Positions 1-5,025 of a stretch of 9,472 bases of DNA are shown piece by piece; position 1 is the first letter of the stretch, and each line of letters begins with the position of its first letter. The DNA lies in the NCBI GenBank assembly GCA_039591615.1, contig JBDHDH010000163.1:1-9472 (forward strand), in the 5' to 3' direction. The position numbers and the translations under genes are program-made. Origin of the DNA: JBDHDH01 sp039591615 (GTDB taxonomy: Bacteria; Gemmatimonadota; Gemmatimonadetes; Gemmatimonadales; GWC2-71-9). A model generated the notes under the pieces. The model was not told the DNA's origin and made no database searches. It saw only the letters and a list, made by a program, of their open reading frames with translations.

Positions 1-790
1 CGAGAGCTCTCTGGAGAGCGGAATCGACCTGCTGCGGAGCATCGGGGTGCACAGCTCGGACGCTCGGGGGCTCCTGGTCGAAGCGGCGGACGATGATCGC
101 CCGTGGGTTCGGAGGCTGAAACGGGGGCACCCCCGTCAGCATCTCGTAGAGAACGCACCCGAGTGCATAAAGGTCCGTGCGATGATCGAGTTTGCGGCGC
201 CCCATTGCTTGTTCGGGGCTCATGTACAATGGGGTGCCGAGGACTTCACCGGGGCGCGTCAGCCGCTCATCCATGGAGACGCTAATGGCAACCGCGACGC
301 CGAAGTCCATCACGACAGCACGGCCTCCCGTTAGGAAGATGTTCTCCGGTTTCACGTCACGATGGATGATCCCGTGAACGTGTGCCCAGGAGAGGGCATC
401 GGCGACATCGTGCACGATGTCCAGTGCATCTTCTAGTGGGATGGTGTGCTCCCGGCACAGCCGGTCCCGGAGCGATTCTCCGTCGAGATACGGCATGACG
501 TAGTAGAGAAGCTCCGCCGCCTCGCCCGAATCCAAGATCGGCACGATGAGTTCAAGAGTCAGTCGAGCTACGAAGGTGATTTCACGGTGAAACCGCTCCC
601 GGGTGATTTGGCTGGCCACCCATGGGCTCAGAACCTTGATCGCAACCGGGAGCCCGGTGGCTAGAGCCTCGCCGAGGAAGATGGTGCCCATCCCGCCCTG
701 CACGAGCTCACGGTCGACCTGATATCGCCCCGCCAGTGCCGTCCGAAGTCGCTCCAGCATGTCGCTGGCGTACGGTGAGCCGTTGTCCAT
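1..790 (-). CDS. Serine/threonine protein kinase, N-terminal part (runs off left edge)
   Basis: Reading the minus strand from ATG at 790 gives 263 uninterrupted codons with a complete set of eukaryotic-like (Hanks-type) kinase motifs. These are a glycine-rich loop (LVQGGMGTIFLGE, residues 29-41), the VAIKVL lysine K52, a likely helix-C glutamate E70, the catalytic loop HRDVKPEN (143-150), the metal-binding DFG (162-164) and the activation-segment end GTPLYMSPEQ (185-194). It should phosphorylate protein Ser/Thr residues using ATP. The C-terminal lobe end and any transmembrane or sensor region lie beyond position 1. The first glycine of the usual GxGxxG loop is Val30, an unusual change. No start codon exists between the upstream in-frame stop near 924 and ATG 790. 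A second ATG at 760 (M11) is the alternative start, and neither has a clear ribosome binding site. The gene is divergent from the pilus genes, so a direct link is unproven. The style of the sequence recalls Gemmatimonadota kinases. Confidence 0.93.
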   Translation of the reverse strand, partial: MDNGSPYASDMLERLRTALAGRYQVDRELVQGGMGTIFLGEALATGLPVAIKVLSPWVASQITRERFHREITFVARLTLELIVPILDSGEAAELLYYVMPYLDGESLRDRLCREHTIPLEDALDIVHDVADALSWAHVHGIIHRDVKPENIFLTGGRAVVMDFGVAVAISVSMDERLTRPGEVLGTPLYMSPEQAMGRRKLDHRTDLYALGCVLYEMLTGVPPFQPPNPRAIIVRRFDQEPPSVRAVHPDAPQQVDSALQRAL

Positions 791-1501
791 GGCGTCAAAG
801 ATGAAAGCCCGCGTCCGGAGACGCGAGCGGGCCGTCCGTATAGGGGAGGACGAGTCAGGCGCTGGCTCGGTCGTCCATTCGTGAGGCGTCGTCTGTCCTG
901 CCGGGAGGACGATAGACCCGCTGCCGGTCGGAGCAGGCTACCTTATGTTCTTGTTTTCTAACAGGTTAGACAGCTTTGCCGGATTGGCATGGCTCTCGCA
1001 GTTGGGGTGGGCAGCAGAGGGCGTCTCGATGGTAACGACCGTGCCGGAGTGGACCGCCGTGACTTCAACACAAGCTCTTCCCAAGCTCAAACCGACTCTC
1101 TATGCGGGCTCGCCGGAGTTCGCGTCCTTGGCAGCGCATCGCCCCAAAGCTGGGGCGCTAGCAGCGTCATCGCCTCCGCAGGCGCCATCCCGTGCCAAGT
1201 CGGACCTTCTCGGTTTCCAGCGGATTGCGGTTCATGGGATGTCGGTACAGAAGGGTTCCGCCGCCGCAGGGTGAGTGTCGACCCCGCATTGCCCGCGGGT
1301 GGGATCCCTTCGTTCAACATCGGTGGCCTGAGCGGCCCATAGGGGCGCGACGCCGTGTCACCAGTAGACGGTCCTCAAACTTCCCTTCTCTCATCCCGTC
1401 GGTAGCTAGATAGTCGCATCTCAACGGCGGACGGCCTGCAAAGCCGCGCCGGCTTCGTCTTTCATGTAACCGATTCAACAAGCGGCCCGATGGGATCCGC
1501 G
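791..1501. other. Intergenic stretch without a supportable gene
   Basis: About 700 bases between the kinase start and the terminator contain only short open frames with no recognisable protein. The longest on the + strand is 945-1274 (109 aa), with at best a weak GCAGG upstream; I do not accept it. Hairpins visible in the kinase leader are CGCGTC/GACGCG (810-815/820-825, loop CGGA) and GTCCT/AGGAC (895-899/906-910), the latter inside an outer GTCT/AGAC pair. A 12-base inverted repeat CTAACAGGTTAG (958-969) lies in a locally AT-rich patch (about 940-970), a plausible site for the kinase promoter or an operator. Further right are GCCCC/GGGGC (1141-1156) and AAGCC/GGCTT (1441-1445/1451-1455). 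Transcription must cross at least the right part, because a strong + strand terminator follows. Confidence 0.5.
958..969. promoter_or_regulatory. Short inverted repeat, possible operator for the kinase
   Basis: CTAAC-AG-GTTAG is a perfect 5-base inverted repeat with a 2-base spacer in an AT-rich patch, about 170 bases upstream of the kinase start. It could be a regulator site or chance; no regulator can be named. Confidence 0.2.
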
Positions 1502-1536
1502 AGAGAGGCCTCCGTTTCGTAAGGCCTCTCTTTTTT
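1502..1536 (+). terminator. Strong intrinsic (rho-independent) terminator
   Basis: AGAGAGGCCT (1502-1511) pairs perfectly with AGGCCTCTCT (1522-1531) around a 10-base loop. The stem is followed by a run of six T (1531-1536). A 10-bp GC-containing stem ending in a U-tract is the classic form. There is no T-tract on the other side, so it acts on the + strand. No + strand gene is recognisable upstream, so it may end an unannotated small transcript or act as an attenuator in the leader of the regulator gene starting at 1729. Confidence 0.85.
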
Positions 1537-1551
1537 GTGACGTATGTCACA
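1536..1551. promoter_or_regulatory. CRP/FNR-family type palindrome TGTGA-N6-TCACA
   Basis: TGTGACGTATGTCACA matches the CRP half-site consensus TGTGA-N6-TCACA at all ten defined positions. Its first T is the last base of the terminator T-tract. It lies 177 bases before the chosen regulator start (1729), or 66 bases before the alternative GTG at 1618. A CRP/FNR superfamily protein is the natural candidate binder. The family is widespread, but no such gene is in the window. Confidence 0.5.
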
Positions 1552-1603
1552 GAAGCGACCGACGTGCTTGAAGGGCGTCGTGAACGCACGCCACATCGAG
1601 GTC

Positions 1604-1611
1604 AGGAGGGG
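1604..1611 (+). promoter_or_regulatory. Perfect Shine-Dalgarno supporting an alternative GTG start at 1618
   Basis: AGGAGGGG ends 6 bases before GTG 1618, which is in frame with the regulator gene and would add 37 residues before M1. This site is stronger than the AGGGGA (1719-1724) in front of ATG 1729. The extra residues show no domain character, so 1729 is preferred, but a longer form cannot be excluded. Confidence 0.35.
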
Positions 1612-1728
1612 CTCGGTGTGTTGGCGTGGCACAACAGTGAGAGGGAGATCGGGCCCGGTTGTCTCCGTTTGTTTGGATTGGACCGGCTTTTGCGAAGCAG
1701 CGTCGCGATGATTGCTGCAGGGGATTCC

Positions 1729-2436
1729 ATGGGTCGGTTCTTGAGCACGGGGCAGGTCGGTCGCCTGTGCGGGGTGAGCGCAGTAACGGTTGCCAAGTGG
1801 ATCGACCGAGGGGTCTTGCGAGGACACGTAACCCCTGGTGGGCATCGACGCGTCACTGCCGCGGACTTGATCAACTTCCTCGAGAGGCATCGGATGTACG
1901 TGCCGCCGGAACTCGAAACAGATGTGGTGAGGCGGATACTCGTCGCGGACCCGGATGATCGGTTCCGGGAATCGGTGCGGACCGCGGTCGAGGCCGTTTC
2001 TCCGAAGTTCCAATTCTGTGGGGTGGCTTCGGGGACGCAGGCCCTGGTTCTCGTCGGCTCATGGCGGCCCCACATCGTAGTGCTCGGCCTCGGCTTGGGG
2101 GACGTAGATCCCTTGGAGGTATGTCGTTGGCTGTCAGACATCCCCGAGAACGCCGCGATGGTCCTGGCGGTCGTGACAAGGGAGCTCGACGAGCACACAA
2201 CGATGGACTCGGACGCACGGGTTCCGGTGGTGCTCGTTCCCAGATCGAGGATCTTGGCGAGCCCAGAATCCTTTTTGGAAGAGCTTGCGCAGATGTCGGA
2301 CGCCGCTTCTGCGGTTCGACGTGGGGGTGCGAAGGGGCTCGACGCGCCGGCTGGCTCCCAATCTGCCTCGCGCGGTGCTGTGTACCGGTCTCCGTTGCAC
2401 GCGACGGATCGTGACGTACCCCGAGCTGCGTCGTGA
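1729..2436 (+). CDS. Helix-turn-helix (excisionase/MerR-type) regulator with a degenerate receiver domain
   Basis: The 235-residue protein begins with an excisionase/BldC-like winged helix-turn-helix. FLSTGQVGRLCGVSAVTVAKW (residues 4-24) supplies the recognition helix region, and the wing GHVTPGGHRRVTAADLINFL (32-51) is typical of the family. Residues 68-175 follow a response-regulator receiver pattern: RRILVADPDD, then ASGTQAL, then PHIVVLGLGLGDVDPLEVCRWL. The phospho-acceptor Asp is replaced by Gly120, the acidic pair is reduced to D74-P75, and the usual Lys near the fifth strand appears as Arg. Phosphorylation is therefore unlikely. The C-terminal 50 or so residues are low-complexity Ala/Ser/Arg/Gly. 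Start 1729 has AGGGGA at 1719-1724; in-frame alternatives are GTG 1618 and ATG 1708. Lying just upstream of the Tad operon on the same strand, it is probably its transcriptional regulator; that is inference from position. Confidence 0.85.
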   Translation: MGRFLSTGQVGRLCGVSAVTVAKWIDRGVLRGHVTPGGHRRVTAADLINFLERHRMYVPPELETDVVRRILVADPDDRFRESVRTAVEAVSPKFQFCGVASGTQALVLVGSWRPHIVVLGLGLGDVDPLEVCRWLSDIPENAAMVLAVVTRELDEHTTMDSDARVPVVLVPRSRILASPESFLEELAQMSDAASAVRRGGAKGLDAPAGSQSASRGAVYRSPLHATDRDVPRAAS

Positions 2437-2617
2437 ACCTGCGGTGTGGGTGCAACACTCGACGAGGTCTCCGATGGGTTCTACCCGTCGAAACAAACGA
2501 GGCCGAGCTGCGGCGAGTGGAGAAAGTGTCCGCCTGTTCGTTGATGTTTGCGTATTGGCAACACTGTGTCGCAGAAGCGGCTGTTTTCCTGGGGTTTGAG
2601 GGTTTTCTGAGGTGTTT

Positions 2618-2633
2618 GGGCCTGATACTTGCC
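2618..2633 (+). promoter_or_regulatory. Possible sigma-54 (-24/-12) promoter
   Basis: GGGCCTGATACTTGCC has GG (2619-2620) and GC (2631-2632) separated by exactly 10 bases, with the TT before GC and the C after GG retained. The T before GG and the A in the -24 element do not match the consensus TGGCAC-N5-TTGC. It is oriented toward flp, with a predicted start near 2644 and a leader of about 220 bases. One match in a long region can arise by chance. Confidence 0.25.
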
Positions 2634-2764
2634 GCAGGGGTTGTTGCTCGCGGCCGCTGAACGGAGTGATCGCAGCTCGTCGGTCGGCGCTCGAGGAATC
2701 GTGGTGGGGGCGTGGGGCAAGCCGCTGAGAAAGCCTTTGGGCTTGGACGAAAGATGGGAGTTCG

Positions 2765-2787
2765 CGGGTGGGTAGCACACTCGCCCG
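2765..2787 (+). other. Stable hairpin in the pilin leader RNA
   Basis: CGGGTGGGT pairs along its whole length with ACTCGCCCG (seven Watson-Crick and two G-U pairs) around the loop AGCAC. It has no T-tract, so it is not a terminator. It may stabilise or regulate the flp mRNA 5' end. A smaller perfect hairpin sits 20 bases upstream at 2731-2744. Confidence 0.35.
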
Positions 2788-2847
2788 AGTAGCGGACCCA
2801 GCCAGGTGTCTTCGGTCCGTGTGACGTCGACACGCGTAAGTGAACCG

Positions 2848-2854
2848 AAAGGAG
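2848..2854 (+). promoter_or_regulatory. Strong ribosome binding site of flp
   Basis: AAAGGAG ends 10 bases before ATG 2865. Its strength fits a highly expressed major pilin and fixes the start of the broken flp gene. Confidence 0.7.
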
Positions 2855-2864
2855 AAAGACCCAG

Positions 2865-3021
2865 ATGGAGAGAATCGCAGGGTTCTTCCGCGGACTGTGG
2901 AAGGACGAGAGTGCCGAAGTGGCGGTTGGTGATGAACGCCTTCTCAGGGGAAGTTGGCAACTTTTTCAGCCGGATCACCGGCCGGATCGCCAATTGCCCG
3001 GACGTTGGCGGCTGTCAGTAA
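2865..3021 (+). pseudogene. flp: Flp/Fap-type pilin gene with internal deletion and frame change
   Basis: From ATG 2865 the first 21 codons read MERIAGFFRGLWKDESAEV then AV, a good Flp prepilin leader, with the predicted cleavage point in DESA/EVAV. The next residue should be Glu(+5), followed by the Tyr and a hydrophobic helix of about 15-20 residues. Instead the frame runs into an R/H/Q/P-rich sequence. In the next frame, from about 2926, the text reads LVMNAFSGEVGNFFSRITGR then IANCPDVGGCQ and stop (3019-3021), which looks like a Flp C-terminus. The gene therefore seems to have lost about 50 bases (a length of 3n+2) between about 2925 and 2934, removing Glu(+5) and the polymerisation helix. 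Flp is the major subunit of Tad pili. As read, this copy cannot make a working pilin, whether through real mutation or an assembly error. It sits first in the operon, where flp is expected. Confidence 0.72.
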
Positions 3022-3062
3022 CCATGGGGGAGACGGCGCCGGTGTTGAACGGAGTAGATCCC

Positions 3063-3596
3063 ATGCTGCAGAGTTGGTCGGTAGCGACCATTCTCCTCGG
3101 TCTCTTGGCCGTGGGGGCGCTGTGGGATATCCGGGGGCGCCGTATTCCCAACCTTTTGTTGCTGAGTCTCGCTGGTGTTGGACTCGGCGCGAGTGTGTGG
3201 CTTCGGCCACTGCCTACCGCGCTACTGGTGTCAGTAGGCGGTTTCTTTGTTGGTGGGGTGGTGTGGCTAGTGCCGTACCTGCTGCGAATGGCGGGTGCGG
3301 CCGATCTCAAGCTCGCAGCAGCCGTCGGGATCTGGCTGGGTCCGCTGTCTGTTTTGCGAGTCTCGGTTCATGCCGCGCTGATTGGCGGCGGCATGGCCGT
3401 GCTTTGGTTGCTATGGAGTCGAGGGGCGCTGGGTAGCTGGGTCTACGTGACCACGCTGCCCCGCTCCCTCTGTTATGGGAGTGGGGGCGTGCGGCGGCCC
3501 TCAATATCACCCGGGACCCTTCCCTTTGCGGTGGCCATTGTCATCGGGGTCGGGTTGGAGCTGGTGGGTGTCTCGCTGTTCGGAGGTGCGAGATGA
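3063..3596 (+). CDS. cpaA: Prepilin peptidase, A24 family (CpaA/TadV)
   Basis: This 177-residue, very hydrophobic protein carries both catalytic aspartate motifs of type IV prepilin peptidases: ALWDIRGRRIPN (D22) and GAADLKLAAAVG (D81). Several membrane segments are apparent (about 6-21, 31-47, 52-74, 84-113 and the C-terminal 155-173). The length is normal for the short TadV/CpaA form, which lacks the N-terminal methylase domain of PilD. It cleaves the leader peptides of Flp pilin and the TadE pseudopilin at the inner membrane. Start ATG 3063 is chosen because GGAG (3051-3054) lies 8 bases upstream. An in-frame ATG at 3024 has no ribosome binding site and overlaps the end region of flp. The frame stays open back to ATG 2865 only because of the damage in flp. 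Its stop overlaps the tadE start (ATGA). Confidence 0.92.
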   Translation: MLQSWSVATILLGLLAVGALWDIRGRRIPNLLLLSLAGVGLGASVWLRPLPTALLVSVGGFFVGGVVWLVPYLLRMAGAADLKLAAAVGIWLGPLSVLRVSVHAALIGGGMAVLWLLWSRGALGSWVYVTTLPRSLCYGSGGVRRPSISPGTLPFAVAIVIGVGLELVGVSLFGGAR

Positions 3597-3988
3597 TCGG
3601 TATACGGAATGAGCGTGGATCGGTTGCGGTCGAGTTCGGACTCATCGCGCCAATCTTCTTCTTGTTGTTGTTCGGCATCATCGACTTTGGTCGGGCCTTC
3701 TACACGGTGCACGATCTGGCGGCGGCGACGCGGGAAGGAGCGCGCTATGCCGCAACGCTGGACGACCCTGCGGGACGAGCGGATGAGGTGCGGGCGGTGG
3801 TCCGCAACTTTGCGCTTACCTTCGGCGGCGACATTGTGACGGACGGCCAGATCGAGGTGGATTTCGATGGGCAGAGCGTGGTGGTGCGGATTCGGGACTA
3901 TCCGTTTGAGTTCATCGTGCTCCCCTTGAGCGACGTAAATCTGACGCGCCAAGCGACGCTGCGGTGGGAGCGGGCAGCAGTAACGTGA
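3593..3988 (+). CDS. tadE: TadE-like minor pseudopilin
   Basis: The 131-residue protein starts with a short basic leader, MIGIRNERG. A prepilin-type cleavage site follows, with Gly9 before the cut and Glu14 at +5 in SVAVEF, and then a hydrophobic helix (about 15-35, FGLIAPIFFLLLFGIIDFGR). The adjoining AFYTVHDLAAATREGARYAA is the typical TadE continuation, ending in a small periplasmic domain. TadE pseudopilins are processed by the Tad prepilin peptidase and are needed for pilus assembly. The ATG overlaps the cpaA stop by 4 bases (ATGA) and has a strong GGAGGT (3582-3587) 5 bases upstream, so translational coupling is likely. No TadF or TadG partner is seen in this window. Confidence 0.92.
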   Translation: MIGIRNERGSVAVEFGLIAPIFFLLLFGIIDFGRAFYTVHDLAAATREGARYAATLDDPAGRADEVRAVVRNFALTFGGDIVTDGQIEVDFDGQSVVVRIRDYPFEFIVLPLSDVNLTRQATLRWERAAVT

Positions 3989-4009
3989 GGGAATCGTAAC
4001 CGGAAATGG

Positions 4010-4981
4010 ATGTGGCCAATGCGTGAGAAACATTTCACCGGTGTGTTTGTGGGAGCGCTCGTCGTAGGTGTGTTCGCGACGTTCAGCGTATACCGCCTGG
4101 TGATGCAGCGGGGCGACGAGGGGGAAAGGGACCTCACCGTGCCCGTGGTGGTAGCGGTGGACGAGATTCGGGAAGGCGCGCCTCTCGTCGAGGCATCGGT
4201 ACGCCTGAAGCGGTATCCCGCGGACGCCGTGCCGGCTGGCGCGTTTGAGAGCGTCGACAGTGTGGTGGGTCGTGTGGTGCGGGTGCAGATCTTTCCCGGG
4301 GAGCCGGTATTGGAGGGCAGGCTCGCGCCGACGGGTGCCGGGGCGGGCCTCGAGGTGAAGATCGCGGAAGGACACCGAGCGATGTCGATACCCGTCAACG
4401 ATTACGCGGGGATCGCGGGGCTCATTCAGCCCAACAGTCGGGTGGACGTGCTCGTGACCCTGCGTCCGGACAACCGGCGGCGGGATCGAACGGCCAAGGT
4501 CTTCCTGCAGAATCTGCGGGTGCTGTCGGTCGGGACGCATCTCGGACGGGATGACAAAGGCAAGCCGATCAGCGCAAGCACCGTCACCGTGGAAGTCACG
4601 CCGGACCAAGCGGAGCTATTGGCGGTCGCGATGAACGAAGGGGTCCTCCAGCTGGCCCTCCGCGGCTTCTCGGATGATGACAAGGTGAACACAGGTGGGG
4701 CGACGTCAACGCATGTTCTAGCGGAGGCTCGCCGCATCCAGTCGCGACCGCGACCGCGGCCGCGTCCGAGGCCGGCTGCGAAATCCACCACGCCGGAGCC
4801 GGAGCCCGAGCCGCCGCCACCGGAGCTGCCGGCCTGGCTGAAGGTACAGGTGTTCCGGGGGACACAGATGGAAGAACGGACGGTGGAGTCCCGCGGCGAC
4901 AGCGTAGATGCTTCTGCGGATGGCGAGCGGAAGGCGAGCGCGGACTCGAGCAGCGACTCGGGTAAGAAGCCATCGAGCTGA
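4010..4981 (+). CDS. cpaB: Flp pilus assembly protein CpaB/RcpC (SAF domain)
   Basis: The 323-residue protein has one N-terminal membrane segment (about 9-32). A SAF-like domain follows: VPVVVAVDEIREGAPL (44-59), LKRYPADAVPAGAF (66-79), VVGRVVRVQIFPGEPV (85-100). The RcpC core is AMSIPVNDYAGIAGLIQPNSRVDVLVT (124-150). CpaB/RcpC is a periplasmic, membrane-anchored partner of the Tad secretin. The tail is unusual. Five Arg-Pro repeats (246-255) switch abruptly to a Glu-Pro/Pro tract (262-274). A short conserved-looking end strand (LPAWLKVQVFRGT, 273-285) comes next, then a Ser/Asp/Lys-rich terminus. Start ATG 4010 is supported by a weak GGAAA; ATG 4019 (M4) is equally possible. The gene begins 21 bases after tadE and ends 44 bases before cpaE. 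A secretin gene would normally follow, but does not. Confidence 0.9.
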   Translation: MWPMREKHFTGVFVGALVVGVFATFSVYRLVMQRGDEGERDLTVPVVVAVDEIREGAPLVEASVRLKRYPADAVPAGAFESVDSVVGRVVRVQIFPGEPVLEGRLAPTGAGAGLEVKIAEGHRAMSIPVNDYAGIAGLIQPNSRVDVLVTLRPDNRRRDRTAKVFLQNLRVLSVGTHLGRDDKGKPISASTVTVEVTPDQAELLAVAMNEGVLQLALRGFSDDDKVNTGGATSTHVLAEARRIQSRPRPRPRPRPAAKSTTPEPEPEPPPPELPAWLKVQVFRGTQMEERTVESRGDSVDASADGERKASADSSSDSGKKPSS

Positions 4982-5025
4982 TGGAACTTGGCTGAGGACT
5001 AACATTGGGAAGAGGAGCGTGAGCG

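Larger units (their letters stand above)
2437..2864 (+). other. Tad operon promoter and leader region
   Basis: No gene is seen here. The left part is followed by a T/G-rich patch (about 2540-2660) unlike the GC-rich neighbours, where a promoter is most likely. Two hairpins follow: AAGCC-TTTG-GGCTT (2731-2744), and a 9-bp stem 2765-2773/2779-2787 with two G-U pairs and loop AGCAC. Neither is followed by a T-tract. Near the end is GTGTGACGTCGACAC (2819-2833), an imperfect inverted repeat that shares TGTGACGT with the CRP-type palindrome at 1536. The leader ends in a strong ribosome binding site before ATG 2865. Confidence 0.5.

Noticed and set aside
945..1274. A 109-residue open frame on the + strand before the terminator
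   Set aside because: No recognisable domain, a weak ribosome binding site, and overlapping frames of similar length. It is not supportable as a gene, though a transcript may exist.
1438..1445. GCAAAGCC, reminiscent of the cyclic-di-GMP (GEMM-I) riboswitch core
   Set aside because: The partner elements (the GGGCAAACC side, the GNRA loop and receptor helices) are not found nearby, so the 8-base match is not enough.
1627..1641. TGGCAC as a sigma-54 -24 element before the regulator gene
   Set aside because: At the required spacing the -12 dinucleotide is AG instead of GC, so only half the promoter is present.
2591..2640. G-runs that might form a G-quadruplex
   Set aside because: The four runs of at least three G are separated by loops of up to 16 bases, outside the usual definition.
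2865..3596. A single 243-residue protein fusing the pilin leader to the prepilin peptidase
   Set aside because: Residues 22-53 are an R/H/Q/P-rich shadow of the flp C-terminus. The peptidase has its own well-spaced ribosome binding site at 3051-3054 for ATG 3063. The open frame is best explained by damage in flp.
3473..4609. A 378-codon open frame on the minus strand
   Set aside because: It lies opposite cpaA, tadE and cpaB, is rich in His/Arg/Pro and has no domain. It is a typical shadow in GC-rich DNA. The same holds for the long minus-strand frames at 1871-2833, 5104-5958 and 6307-7257.
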